Shown piece after piece: positions 6,264-14,643 of a stretch of 24,292 bases of DNA. Position 1 is the first letter of the stretch. Every line of letters begins with the position of its first letter. Where the stretch lies: NCBI GenBank assembly GCA_050256015.1, contig JBFWIL010000006.1, positions 1 to 24,292 of the forward strand, in the 5' to 3' direction. Source of the stretch: JBFWIL01 sp050256015. GTDB lineage: Bacteria; Bacteroidota; Bacteroidia; Bacteroidales; Prolixibacteraceae. The translations under genes and the position numbers were made by a program. The notes beneath the pieces are model-generated. The model was not told where the DNA came from. It made no database searches and saw only the letters and a list, made by a program, of their open reading frames with translations.

Positions 6264-6926
6264 TTAAAAATTAATAACACAGTGTATTCCCATAACCGGT
6301 TTATCCATGGCGTATGCCGGCTGGGGGATCCAGCTCATTGTCAGATCATCACTGATGTCAAAGCCAAACAAGTGAGCGTCTACCGTGGCATCGATGATGG
6401 TCAGGGCGTAAAAAGCTACCGAACCGATGATGCACAGGTCCCGGTATCTTCTGGCACTGTTTTTGGCTTTTTTCAGCCGGGTGGTAAAGAGCTGGACTTG
6501 GGAAGGGTCATCGAAATCCCAGACGCCTTCAATGTCCAGATCCAGGTAAGCCGTGGTCTCTGGGTCATCGTCGCTAATGTCGATATAGGCTTCTTTGTAG
6601 TCTTTGTAATAACCATGGTTCCAGCTAATGGCGTAGAACAGGGCTCCAAATCCGCCATATACCAGCGGAAGTTTCCAGTATTTCTTGTTATAGATTTGTC
6701 CGGCTCCGGGAATCAGGGACAGGAGTGTGGCTTTATGCGCAGAATGTTCCTTTATCTCCGGTTTTTGTTTTATTGTATCGACTGGTTCTGTGCTCTTTTC
6801 CTGCAGGCTGTCCGCCGGCTGCCGGTTTAAACCGGCAGCTTCGGACTCCTGTCCGTAAACCCCCTGCAACAGGAGTATCAGAATCAGTATCAGGGGGGGG
6901 CACAAAAAGCGTTTATTTGCCTGCAT
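6264..6926 (-). CDS. DUF5683 family exported/membrane protein
   Basis: A 220-residue protein with a signal peptide or N-terminal anchor (about 9-25, very hydrophobic PLILILILLL). A variable polar linker follows, then the conserved core ATLLSLIPGAGQIYNKKYWK with a following LVYGGFGALFYAISWN membrane segment, and another hydrophobic stretch (LCIIGSVAFYALTIIDATVDAHLF). This is the DUF5683 pattern usually found right after parB in Bacteroidota; the function is unknown. Here only 2 bases separate it from parB and 14 from mltD, so it is co-transcribed. A role tying partition to the envelope is speculation. Confidence 0.85.
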   Translation of the reverse strand: MQANKRFLCPPLILILILLLQGVYGQESEAAGLNRQPADSLQEKSTEPVDTIKQKPEIKEHSAHKATLLSLIPGAGQIYNKKYWKLPLVYGGFGALFYAISWNHGYYKDYKEAYIDISDDDPETTAYLDLDIEGVWDFDDPSQVQLFTTRLKKAKNSARRYRDLCIIGSVAFYALTIIDATVDAHLFGFDISDDLTMSWIPQPAYAMDKPVMGIHCVINF

Positions 6927-6928
6927 AC

Positions 6929-7804
6929 TTATGCATTGAGTTTGTCCAGAATGCCCATGATCCGTTCCAGATCGCCCGGAGAACCAAAGGGAATGACTAT
7001 TTTCCCTTTCCCCTTGTTGTTGAGGAAGAAATCGACCCGTGTATTGAAGTATTTGCTTAGGTGATCCTGCAGTTCTCCATATTCGGAAGGATATTTTTCT
7101 TTTTTCTCAGGTTCGTTGCCTGGTTTCATGGACGGATTATTCTGGGCACGGACCAGTTCCTCCACTTTCCTAACGGAAAGATCTTCTTTCAGTATGCGGT
7201 GGTAAATAATCAGCTGATTTTCCGCGTCGGGTATGTTAACCAGGGTACGGGCATGTCCCATGCTGATTTTTTTGTCAATGATTCCCCGCTGGATGGCCGT
7301 GGGAAGTTTCAGCAGCCGGAGGTAATTTGCAATGGTCGACCTGTTTTTTCCAACCCGTTCACTCAGGGTTTCCTGGGTGAGCCGGCATTCCTCAATCAGC
7401 CGTTGGTAGGAGAGAGCCACTTCAATTGCATCCAGATCTTCCCGCTGAATGTTTTCGATCAGGGCCATTTCCAGCATGCCGTTATCTTCTGCTATCCGCA
7501 CATAAGCCGGTATGGTTTTCAGTCCGGCCAGCTTGGAGGCTCTGAGACGTCTTTCTCCTGCAATAATTTGATACCGGCCTTCTCCGGTTTTTCTCAGGGT
7601 AATGGGCTGGATAATACCGATCTCTCTGATGGAAGCGGCCAGTTCATTCAGCGCTGTCTCTTCAAACGTGGTTCTTGGTTGAAAGGGATTGGCTTCAATA
7701 TTATCCACCGGGATTTCGCTGATGGACGTATTGTGGTCCGTTCTTGTTCCGGCATCGTCTATCAGTGCCCCCAGGCCTCGGCCCAATGCATTCCTTTTCG
7801 CCAT
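6929..7804 (-). CDS. parB: Chromosome-partitioning protein ParB
   Basis: A 291-residue ParB. The N-terminal segment (ALGRGLGALI, about 6-15) is the usual ParA-contacting peptide. The ParB/Srx domain follows from about 32 with NPFQPRTTF and the CTP-binding GERR motif at 83-86. The central helix-turn-helix is at about 142-168 (LTQETLSERVGKNRSTIANY), and the C-terminal 230-291 is the dimerisation region after a short Pro/Glu/Lys linker. It binds parS and spreads as a CTP-dependent clamp, directing ParA-driven origin segregation. It follows parA after 18 bases. I found no parS site in the window. Confidence 0.95.
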   Translation of the reverse strand: MAKRNALGRGLGALIDDAGTRTDHNTSISEIPVDNIEANPFQPRTTFEETALNELAASIREIGIIQPITLRKTGEGRYQIIAGERRLRASKLAGLKTIPAYVRIAEDNGMLEMALIENIQREDLDAIEVALSYQRLIEECRLTQETLSERVGKNRSTIANYLRLLKLPTAIQRGIIDKKISMGHARTLVNIPDAENQLIIYHRILKEDLSVRKVEELVRAQNNPSMKPGNEPEKKEKYPSEYGELQDHLSKYFNTRVDFFLNNKGKGKIVIPFGSPGDLERIMGILDKLNA

Positions 7805-7822
7805 AATATTTTCTCCAATAGG

Positions 7823-8623
7823 TTATTCAATGATTTTTTCCGAATTCTTCATCCTGGTCAGTTCATTCTTTTGCAGGATTTCCCGGGCCAGGTTCATATA
7901 ACTGGAAGCTCCTTTGGAACTGGCATCGTAAAGAACAGCCGGCATTCCGTAACTGGGAGCCTCACTAAGCTTGATGTTTCTGGATATCAGCGTGTCAAAC
8001 ACCATATCTCCGAAGTGGGTCCGGACTTCTTCCAGTACCTGGTTTGACAGGTTGAGCCGGGAGTCGTACATGGTCAGCAGGAATCCTTCTATTTCAAGCT
8101 CCGGGTTCAGTCGGTTTTGGATGATCTTAATTGTGTTCAGCAGCTTACCCAGTCCTTCCAGCGCAAAATATTCGCACTGGACGGGAATAATGACCGAGTC
8201 GGATGCCGTCAGGGCATTGACTGTGATCAAGCCCAGCGAAGGAGAACAGTCGATCAGGATGAAATCGTATTCATCCCTGATTTTTTCGATGATGACCGAC
8301 AGGATCTTTTCCCGGTTGGGCAGGTTGAGCATCTCAATTTCAGCTCCGACCAGGTCAATGTGCGAAGGGATCAGGTCCAGTCCGGTGATTTCCGACTTCA
8401 GCATAATCTGATGAGGATCCATATCGTCAACAATGCACTCGTAAATGCTGGTTTTTACATTGCGAACATCAAAACCGATCCCTGAAGTGGCATTAGCCTG
8501 GGGATCTGCATCAATGATCAGTACTTTTTTTTCAAGTACAGCCAGGCTGGCAGCCAGATTAATTGCGGTTGTCGTTTTTCCCACCCCGCCTTTCTGATTT
8601 GCAAGTGCAATAATTTTTCCCAT
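7823..8623 (-). CDS. parA: Chromosome-partitioning ATPase ParA (Soj)
   Basis: A 266-residue ATPase. I choose ATG at 8623 because the protein then opens MGKIIALANQKGGVGKTTTA, the standard family start; a longer frame up to 8710 adds 29 unrelated residues and covers the promoter region. It has the deviant Walker A KGGVGKTT (11-18), the LIIDADPQANATSG motif, and Walker B FILIDCSPSLG. No N-terminal DNA-binding domain is present, as in chromosomal ParA. It binds nucleoid DNA in the ATP state and works with ParB. It is first gene of the parA-parB-DUF5683-mltD run. Confidence 0.95.
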   Translation of the reverse strand: MGKIIALANQKGGVGKTTTAINLAASLAVLEKKVLIIDADPQANATSGIGFDVRNVKTSIYECIVDDMDPHQIMLKSEITGLDLIPSHIDLVGAEIEMLNLPNREKILSVIIEKIRDEYDFILIDCSPSLGLITVNALTASDSVIIPVQCEYFALEGLGKLLNTIKIIQNRLNPELEIEGFLLTMYDSRLNLSNQVLEEVRTHFGDMVFDTLISRNIKLSEAPSYGMPAVLYDASSKGASSYMNLAREILQKNELTRMKNSEKIIE

Positions 8624-8647
8624 GGAATCCTGAATTTTGCTGTGCCT

Positions 8648-8655
8648 CAAAGTTA
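8648..8655 (-). promoter_or_regulatory. Candidate -7 box upstream of parA
   Basis: Minus strand TAACTTTG fits TAnnTTTG and ends 24 bases before the chosen parA start. A TTTG lies 15 bases upstream, shorter than the usual 19-21 base spacing, so the -33 element is uncertain. It also supports the shorter parA start, since the longer frame would put this box inside the gene. Confidence 0.4.
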
Positions 8656-8817
8656 ATATTTTATGCAGGACAAAATTAGTAAAATTTTGCAGGGGAACAG
8701 GTCTTCTCAAATGTTAAAAAGAAATAATGAAGACCTTCTATGACTGGGCAAAGCAATCAGGAGGCTATCGGCAAAACGGAACTGCTATCCGTGCAGCTGC
8801 GAAGTCCGGAAATTTAT

Positions 8818-11295
8818 TTACTGGGGATCTATGTCGGCATAGGCAACCAGACCGCTGTAACGGGGCAAGCTTCTGATTTGTTCAAGGCTTTCCAGAATGT
8901 GCCGTTTACGTATGGAAAGGCGCGGGTCTCGTTCCAGTTTAATCCAGATTTCTTTCTGGTACCAGTTCTGTATGCGGTTGATTACCGGATATTCAGGTCC
9001 GAGTATATTTCTGCCAAAAAGCCTGCGCAGAGGAACAGCCAGCAATTCGGCCCCCGAATCAAGACGTTCCCGGTTGCGGTGTTTCAGAACAATGCGGACC
9101 AGACGGGTATAGGGAGGATAACGGAATAACTTGCGTTCGGCCATCTGCTGACGGAACAGCCGGGGGTAATTGTTCGCTGTAACTTCCTGCAGAACAGGGT
9201 GTTCGGGCTGACTGGTCTGAATGATCACTTTCCCCTGCTTGTTTTTTCGGCCGGCCCGTCCACTGACCTGGGCTATTAGCTGATAAGCCCGTTCATAGGA
9301 ACGGAAATCGGGATAACTAAGAAACTGGTCGGCATCCAGGATGCCGACCAGACTGACATGGTCAAAATCCAGTCCTTTGGCTACCATCTGGGTTCCTACA
9401 AGCACGTCGATCTGCCGGTTTTCAAACTGATGGATAAGCCGTTCAAAGCGTCCTTTTGCCCGGGTGGTATCCAGATCCATACGGGCAATCCGGGCTTCCG
9501 GGAAGAGCAGCTGGAGTTCTTCCTCAAGTTTTTCTGTTCCGAACCCCTTTGCCCGGATGGCTTCCGAACCACATTCCCCGCAGCAGACAGGCAGACTTTC
9601 TGCATGTCCGCAGTAATGGCAGACCAGGGCATTGGTGTGTTTGTGGTAGGTCAGGCTTACGTCGCACTGGCTGCAGCGGGGAATCCATCCGCAGGAGCTG
9701 CATTGCAGGTAAGGGGCAAAGCCTCGCCGGTTCTGAAACAGGATAACCTGTTCCTGCTGTTCCAGAACCCGTTCTATTTCCCTGTGCAGAACCGGGCTAA
9801 GCATTGCATGCATTTGTTTGCGGTGTATGGCCTGGCGAATGTCGGTTACGATCATCTCGGGCAGACGGATATTCCGAAAACGCTGCGGAAGCTCGGTAAG
9901 CGTGTATTTCCCGTTCTTCGCGTTATAATAGCTTTCAAAGGAGGGGGTGGCTGTACCCAAAACCACCCGGGCCCGGTGGAGTTGTCCCAGTACTATTCCT
10001 ACATCGCGGGCATGGTAACGGGGCGCCGGATCAAACTGTTTAAAACTGCTCTCGTGTTCTTCATCCACGATGATCAGTCCCAGTTCCCGGAAAGGCAGAA
10101 AAACAGCCGAACGGGTGCCCAGAATAAGCTGCGAGGAAGGGCCGTATCCCTGTTGCACCCGGCGCCATGTTTCCAGTCTTTCGGCATCGCTGAAGCGGGA
10201 ATGATAAATGCCGGCCTGCCCGCCAAAAGCTTTTTTCAACCGGTTTATCAGTTGGGTTGTCAGGCCGATCTCGGGAACCAGATAAAGCACCTGTCTGTGC
10301 CGGGCCAGTTGTTCTTCTATCAGCTTAATGTAGATTTCTGTCTTTCCGCTGGAAGTAACCCCGTAGAGCAGGACCGGCCGGCTGGTATTTGCTGTCCTGA
10401 TTTTTTCGTATACCTGCTGCTGGACTTCGTTCAGGGCAGAAATATGCATCTCGTCCGGAGATTCACCGGTAAGCCGGTCTGTTTCCACTTCCCCGATCCG
10501 CACGAGCTTTTTGCCGGCCAGACTCCTCAGAGTATGCTCTGAAGCGCCGCTTTCCTGAAGCAATTTTTTCTTTTCTATGCTGGGCCGTTTTTCCGGATGG
10601 TAGCGGGTTTCTGCCAAGAAAAACAGGAAGAGCTCCCGTTGTTTTTTTGCCCGTTTTAATTTTTCCAGAGCTGCCCGGATCTGATCCTCTGTCAGGACAG
10701 AAGCATCGGGAAACACATGGGCCACCGTTTTGGGCCGGTAGCTTTCTCCGATCCTTTCTTCTGTCAGAATTGTATTTCTTTCGAGCAGTATTTTCAGAGT
10801 GGCATGAAGCGAACGCTTTTCTGCAAACCGGCCCAGTTCCCTGATGTTCATCGGTCCGTTTTCCTGGAGGGCAAGCAGCAGCTTTTCTTCTTCCGGTGTA
10901 AGGTCCACAGACCGGTTTCCTTGTCGGTTCAGACTGATGAGTGTCTTACTTTCCAGTTTCAGGGCAGAGGGTAAGCCCGCTTTGTACACTTCTCCCAGGG
11001 TGCAGCAGTAATAGTTTGCCATCCATTCCCAAAGCCGCAGTTGCAGGGGGTGGACAACCGGTTCCTTGTCCAGGATGGCGTCGATATTTTTCAGATCAAA
11101 ACTTCCCTGAGGCGGGTCGTTGTGAAGGCGGAATACCAGGGCAGAGAAAAATTTCCGGCGGCCAAACTGAACAATCACGCGAATTCCTACCCGGACGGAC
11201 GGCTGAAAATCCGGTGGAACCCGGTAGGTAAACCTGTCGTGCAGCGGAAAGGGCAGGATTACTTCGGCATAGAGTTCTTGCGGGTAATTGTTCAT
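8818..11295 (-). CDS. priA: Primosomal protein N' / replication-restart helicase PriA
   Basis: An 825-residue 3'-5' superfamily 2 helicase. I choose ATG at 11295, giving MNNYPQELYAEVILPFPL, which matches the usual beginning of the DNA-binding domain; the longer frame to 11397 adds 34 residues without family likeness. The 3'-end-binding and winged-helix parts span about 1-280. Walker A is GVTSSGKTE (312-320), Walker B is DEEH (411-414), and GTATPSFES follows. A zinc-binding insertion has eight cysteines in four CxxC pairs (CSSC, CSQC, CHYC, CGEC). The C-terminal helicase motifs GTQMVAKGLDF and QVSGRAGR come next. PriA reloads the replicative helicase at stalled forks. It is a single gene, 194 bases upstream of parA on the same strand. 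Confidence 0.96.
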   Translation of the reverse strand: MNNYPQELYAEVILPFPLHDRFTYRVPPDFQPSVRVGIRVIVQFGRRKFFSALVFRLHNDPPQGSFDLKNIDAILDKEPVVHPLQLRLWEWMANYYCCTLGEVYKAGLPSALKLESKTLISLNRQGNRSVDLTPEEEKLLLALQENGPMNIRELGRFAEKRSLHATLKILLERNTILTEERIGESYRPKTVAHVFPDASVLTEDQIRAALEKLKRAKKQRELFLFFLAETRYHPEKRPSIEKKKLLQESGASEHTLRSLAGKKLVRIGEVETDRLTGESPDEMHISALNEVQQQVYEKIRTANTSRPVLLYGVTSSGKTEIYIKLIEEQLARHRQVLYLVPEIGLTTQLINRLKKAFGGQAGIYHSRFSDAERLETWRRVQQGYGPSSQLILGTRSAVFLPFRELGLIIVDEEHESSFKQFDPAPRYHARDVGIVLGQLHRARVVLGTATPSFESYYNAKNGKYTLTELPQRFRNIRLPEMIVTDIRQAIHRKQMHAMLSPVLHREIERVLEQQEQVILFQNRRGFAPYLQCSSCGWIPRCSQCDVSLTYHKHTNALVCHYCGHAESLPVCCGECGSEAIRAKGFGTEKLEEELQLLFPEARIARMDLDTTRAKGRFERLIHQFENRQIDVLVGTQMVAKGLDFDHVSLVGILDADQFLSYPDFRSYERAYQLIAQVSGRAGRKNKQGKVIIQTSQPEHPVLQEVTANNYPRLFRQQMAERKLFRYPPYTRLVRIVLKHRNRERLDSGAELLAVPLRRLFGRNILGPEYPVINRIQNWYQKEIWIKLERDPRLSIRKRHILESLEQIRSLPRYSGLVAYADIDPQ

Positions 11296-11588
11296 CGTTT
11301 CTGGATATATGCCTGCCGGTATCATACCGGTGCTTTTCGGGAGCAGCCCGAAAGCAGACTTGTTCGTGCAAACTTCGTAAAAATTATTTAGAATCATTGC
11401 CGGTTAAGCGATCCTGTTGATAAGTTGACCAACTTCTTCGGAAAGCCCGCTCGCTGATTTGTCCCGGCAGAATGGCCTGCCACTTTGTTGCCGGAGGAAT
11501 GTTTTTTGCAGATGGGCCGGAATAATGAAAGGATGCAGAATATCCGGAAGGAATAATGCTTATTTTTGATATTTAAAAATAAGAACAA
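11296..11588. other. Divergent intergenic region priA / cstA
   Basis: The 293 bases hold no credible gene; open frames here lack family likeness. At 11316-11330 there is a perfect 15-base palindrome, CCGGTAT-C-ATACCGG, lying 20 bases before the priA start. At 11561-11568 TATTTTTG fits the -7 box for the plus-strand transporter, 20 bases before its ATG at 11589. No good -33 element is seen for either gene. Confidence 0.45.
11561..11568 (+). promoter_or_regulatory. Candidate -7 box of the CstA-type gene
   Basis: TATTTTTG matches TAnnTTTG and lies 20 bases before the start codon at 11589. The upstream region at the expected -33 distance shows no TTTG, so this rests on one element. Confidence 0.35.
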
Positions 11589-13055
11589 ATGTTTACGCTA
11601 ATTATCAGTCTGACGGCTTTGTTGCTGGGCTATCTGTTTTATTCACGGTTGGTTGAACGTTATGCCGGGGTCAATGCCGGGCGTAAAACCCCGGCATTTT
11701 CCATGCAGGACGGAGTCGACTACCTGCCTTTGCCCTGGTGGAGAACCTTTTTGATTCAATTCCTGAATATTGCCGGACTTGGTCCGATTTTCGGAGCGGT
11801 TGCGGGGGCCATGTGGGGGCCTGTGGCCTATCTGTGGATTGTGCTTGGTGCTGTTTTCGCCGGCGGAGTGCATGATTATTTCTCAGGTATGCTTTCCATG
11901 CACCACAGGGGGCTGAGTATTACAGAGGTCATTGGAATTTACCTGGGGCCTGCCGCAAAACAGCTCATGCGCGTGTTTACCGTAATGCTGATGGTTATCG
12001 TTGGGGCCGTATTTATTACCGGGCCTGCCGGTATTTTGCGCGATATAACCGGTGGATTCGGCGGACCGGCCTTTTGGGTGATGGTTGTCTTTGTTTACTA
12101 TATTCTGGCCACTATGCTGCCGATTGATAAGATCATCGGGAAACTCTATCCTTTGTTCGGTTTTGCCCTTTTGTTTATGGCGGTAGGACTGATTGCCGCA
12201 CTGCTGGTTAAGGGGTATGCCATTCCCGAGCTGAACTGGTCTTCTCTGAAAAATTTTCATCATCACGCGGAAAAATTTCCGGTTTTCCCCATGTTGTTTA
12301 TTACCATTGCCTGCGGGGCCATATCCGGCTTCCATTCCACCCAGTCTCCCTTGATGGCCCGGTGCCTGACCAATGAAAAGCTCGGTCGGAGGGTGTTTTA
12401 CGGGGCGATGATTACCGAGGGCGTCGTGGCCGTGATCTGGGCCTCCATCAGCATGACGGTGTTCGGCGGTATCCGCGAACTGAATGTGCTGATGGAACAG
12501 CAGCAGGGAAATGCTGCCGTATTGGTGAATGACATTTCCATTCTTCTGTTGGGAAAATTTGGCGGTTTTCTGGCTTTGCTGGGCGTAGTGGCTGCACCCA
12601 TTACTTCGGGAGATACGGCTTTTCGCAGTGCCCGGCTCATTGTGGCGGATTTTTTGCATTTCAGGCAGGGACCACTGAAAAACCGCCTACTCATAAGTCT
12701 TCCCCTTTTTATGGCAGGGTTCCTGCTTACCCGGATTAATTTCAGCATTATATGGAGGTATTTTGCCTGGGCCAATCAAACCCTGGCCACCGTCGTGCTC
12801 TGGATGATCAGCGTTCATCTGCTTCAAAAGGAAAAGCCGGTCTGGATTAGCCTTATACCGGCTGTTTTTATGACTGCTGTTGTCAGCACTTACATTTTAC
12901 TGGCTCCGGAAGGCCTTGCCTTGGAAGGAAAGATAGCTTATCCGGCAGGATTGTTACTGACAGCTGGGGTTACCGGCTGGTTTTTCTGGTTCCGGCTGCA
13001 TCGGCTTTGCTTTTGGCGTTCCCCGCTACAGGAAGATAAAACAAATGTCCGGTAA
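11589..13055 (+). CDS. cstA: CstA-family carbon-starvation / peptide transporter
   Basis: A 488-residue polytopic inner-membrane protein with about a dozen hydrophobic segments from residue 1. The CstA domain is recognised by FLNIAGLGPIFGAVAGAMWG (58-77), the GGVHDYFSGM stretch (92-101) and PLMARCLTNEK later, all family hallmarks. The protein matches the shorter Bacteroidota form rather than the roughly 700-residue E. coli protein. Family members are linked to uptake of pyruvate or peptides under carbon limitation; the substrate here is not shown. It is a single gene, divergent from priA and convergent with the GNAT gene at 13123 (67 bases between stops). CCCGGTATCGGG at about 13087-13098 could form a weak hairpin between them. 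Confidence 0.9.
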   Translation: MFTLIISLTALLLGYLFYSRLVERYAGVNAGRKTPAFSMQDGVDYLPLPWWRTFLIQFLNIAGLGPIFGAVAGAMWGPVAYLWIVLGAVFAGGVHDYFSGMLSMHHRGLSITEVIGIYLGPAAKQLMRVFTVMLMVIVGAVFITGPAGILRDITGGFGGPAFWVMVVFVYYILATMLPIDKIIGKLYPLFGFALLFMAVGLIAALLVKGYAIPELNWSSLKNFHHHAEKFPVFPMLFITIACGAISGFHSTQSPLMARCLTNEKLGRRVFYGAMITEGVVAVIWASISMTVFGGIRELNVLMEQQQGNAAVLVNDISILLLGKFGGFLALLGVVAAPITSGDTAFRSARLIVADFLHFRQGPLKNRLLISLPLFMAGFLLTRINFSIIWRYFAWANQTLATVVLWMISVHLLQKEKPVWISLIPAVFMTAVVSTYILLAPEGLALEGKIAYPAGLLLTAGVTGWFFWFRLHRLCFWRSPLQEDKTNVR

Positions 13056-13122
13056 GTTCGTTCCGCTGGGCCGGTCGCAGCTGTCTCCCGGTATCGGGCA
13101 AGAGGAGTTTTCGTATCTCATC

Positions 13123-13575
13123 TTATTCGTTTTTCAGCCACTCAAAGAGATGATAGTGTTCATCCGACATGCCCAGACGTTCATAGACCCGCTGGGCTGT
13201 TTTGTTGTTCTTGTCGGTGTACAGCCGGATTCCTTTCAGCTCCTGAGTATTGTCAACCAGTTCCCGGATATGACCGTAAAGTGCACGGTAAATTCCCTTT
13301 CTGCGGAACTCCGGAAGAACGTAAACCGACTGGATCCAAAGCACAGTTCCGTTTCTCCAGTCGCTCCATTCGTAAGTAGTGAGCAGTGATCCGATAAGCT
13401 GTCTGTTTTTTTCGGCCACATAGTAATTTCCTTTGGACGGGTCTTTGAAAACCGCGTTGACTCCAAGTGTAACCACATGCGGGTCCAGCCTGAGCTTTTC
13501 AGTTTCTGCTGCCAGGGCAATCTGAAAGCTGATGATTTGCAGGGCGTCGTTGGGATTGGCTTTTCGGATAATCAT
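13123..13575 (-). CDS. GNAT-family N-acetyltransferase
   Basis: A 150-residue single-domain GNAT protein. The acetyl-CoA-binding motif A is at 84-100, VYVLPEFRRKGIYRALY (R/QxxGxG/A type, with RRKGIYR). Motif D/C follows in the segment GIRLYTDKNNKTAQRVYERLGM, with the Asn and Tyr that usually sit by the thioester and leaving thiol. It transfers an acetyl or acyl group from CoA to an amine; the acceptor is unknown. It is transcribed alone, with a -7 box at 13608-13615. Confidence 0.88.
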   Translation of the reverse strand: MIIRKANPNDALQIISFQIALAAETEKLRLDPHVVTLGVNAVFKDPSKGNYYVAEKNRQLIGSLLTTYEWSDWRNGTVLWIQSVYVLPEFRRKGIYRALYGHIRELVDNTQELKGIRLYTDKNNKTAQRVYERLGMSDEHYHLFEWLKNE

Positions 13576-13602
13576 GATTATGAAAGGATTTGACGTTTCT
13601 GC

Positions 13603-13618
13603 TTATACAAATGTATAA
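13603..13618 (-). promoter_or_regulatory. -7 box of the GNAT gene inside a palindrome
   Basis: Minus strand TACATTTG (13615-13608) fits TAnnTTTG, 32 bases before the GNAT start at 13575. It lies inside TTATACA-AA-TGTATAA, a perfect 7-2-7 inverted repeat. Such overlap would let a dimeric repressor block the promoter; this is inferred from position only. No -33 TTTG is seen at standard spacing. Confidence 0.35.
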
Positions 13619-13652
13619 AAAAACCGGGAATAGACAGCCGGGACTATAGTCT

Positions 13653-13970
13653 TCAGGGAAAGATAAGTCCCATTTTGTGCAGGATATGCTGCAAGCCGAG
13701 TTTGTCTCCTGCCGGGATGATGATTTGTATCCGGTTTTTGTCCAGCAGTATCTTTGCTTCGGGTCCTACTTCACCGGTAAGCAACCGGGTAACACCCTCT
13801 ATTTGCAGCATTCCGACCACCCTGGCGGGGGCATCTTCCTTATCATTGCAGAAAGGATTACCGATAAAGCGGCTGGTTTTTCCGTCGGTGATCAGGAAAC
13901 AGCGGCATTTCACAAATTTCAGATCCATGCTGGCCGTAAGCTTTCTGGCTGTCGCACTGATTGCAATCAT
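13653..13970 (-). CDS. NifB/NifX-type iron-molybdenum cofactor-binding domain protein
   Basis: A 105-residue protein fitting the dinitrogenase iron-molybdenum cofactor biosynthesis domain family (NifX/NifB C-terminal type). It starts MIAISATARKLTASMDLKF, has the internal CRCFLITDG and a FIGNPFCNDKEDAPARVV linker, then LLTGEVGPEAKILL and a final IIPAGDKLG. Stand-alone members bind metal clusters or act near iron-sulfur and ATPase partners, but none of those partners is here. There are no nitrogenase genes in the window, so a nitrogen-fixation role is not implied. A 10-base palindrome GACTATAGTC (13642-13651) lies just after its stop. Confidence 0.85.
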   Translation of the reverse strand: MIAISATARKLTASMDLKFVKCRCFLITDGKTSRFIGNPFCNDKEDAPARVVGMLQIEGVTRLLTGEVGPEAKILLDKNRIQIIIPAGDKLGLQHILHKMGLIFP

Positions 13971-14145
13971 TCTTTTCCGGTTAATTTTATTTTTTTTGCT
14001 CAGCTAATTTTGCCCTGACATTTAGCTGTTTGAAGAAAACAAGTCAAATTGGTATTTTGTTCACATTCCGTCCGGGTTGACGGAAGCATTGTTAAATAAC
14101 GTATACAAAAGAAAACCTACTGCTGCGTCATTGAATCATTTCCAT

Positions 14146-14153
14146 TATATTTG
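14146..14153 (+). promoter_or_regulatory. Candidate -7 box of the SPOR-purF-like pair
   Basis: TATATTTG matches TAnnTTTG and ends 19 bases before the ATG at 14173. It supports that start over the longer TTG-initiated frame at 14077, which would contain the promoter. No -33 TTTG at 19-21 bases. Confidence 0.45.
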
Positions 14154-14172
14154 CATTCTCAATGGATATGAT

Positions 14173-14643
14173 ATGAAGTTTTCAATTGCGGGAATCGGAT
14201 TAATCCTTTTTTGCCTGAATGTATTTTCCCAGCCGGTTTCTTCCGGTATTTTCAGCCTGCCTGAAAATATGCATCAGGGTATTGTCCGGCGGATTAGTCC
14301 TGTTCAGAATGCGCGGATTGACAGTCTTCTGCAAAATCATATCCGGCAGAACAAGCGTATGGAAGGAACCGAGGGGTACCGGCTGGAAATTTTTTTCAGT
14401 TCGGGCAGCCGTTCGCGGGAAGAAGCCCTGCAAAGAAAAACCGAATTCCTGAGAAAATTTCCTGATGAAACGGCCTACATGTTGTTTCTGACTCCGAATT
14501 TCAAGGTTCGTGTGGGAGACTGCCGGACCAGGAGCGAAGCTCTGAAGCTTAAGGAAAGGATTCGAAAAGACTATCCCAATGCGTTTATTGTTCCTGACAT
14601 CATTCAGTTTCCCGAATTATACACCGACAAGACCAATGAGTGA
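14173..14643 (+). CDS. Exported SPOR-domain protein
   Basis: A 156-residue protein starting at ATG 14173. Residues 1-20 are a signal peptide (MKFSIAGIGLILFCLNVFSQ). The C-terminal half fits a SPOR domain: GYRLEIFFSSGSRSREEALQ, then FKVRVGDCRTRSEALKLKER and DYPNAFIVPD, the usual beta-alpha-beta, beta-alpha-beta pattern with VRVGxxxxxxEA. SPOR domains bind glycan strands lacking stem peptides, typical of septal peptidoglycan. The first part (about 21-70) is a helical or unstructured linker. The gene overlaps the next one by 8 bases, implying coupled translation with a purine-type enzyme, a pairing I cannot explain functionally. Confidence 0.85.
   Translation: MKFSIAGIGLILFCLNVFSQPVSSGIFSLPENMHQGIVRRISPVQNARIDSLLQNHIRQNKRMEGTEGYRLEIFFSSGSRSREEALQRKTEFLRKFPDETAYMLFLTPNFKVRVGDCRTRSEALKLKERIRKDYPNAFIVPDIIQFPELYTDKTNE

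Noticed and set aside
7061..8047. 328-codon open frame on the plus strand across parB and parA
   Set aside because: It is antisense to two clear genes and crosses their junction, with no recognisable domain.
6250..8720. parS sites near parA-parB
   Set aside because: I looked for the TGTTTCACGTGAAACA-like palindrome or GTTCCACGTGGAAC variants and saw none in the window.
9358..10542. 394-codon open frame on the plus strand inside priA
   Set aside because: It lies wholly antisense to a well-supported PriA with intact motifs, and its translation shows no domain. Long antisense frames are common opposite GC-rich coding DNA.
11883..12659. 258-codon open frame on the minus strand inside cstA
   Set aside because: The His/Gln/Asn/Gly-rich translation is typical of the complement of a membrane-protein gene, not of a real protein.
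13653..13970. Evidence for nitrogen fixation
   Set aside because: The NifX-type domain occurs in many non-fixing bacteria, and no other nif gene is present.
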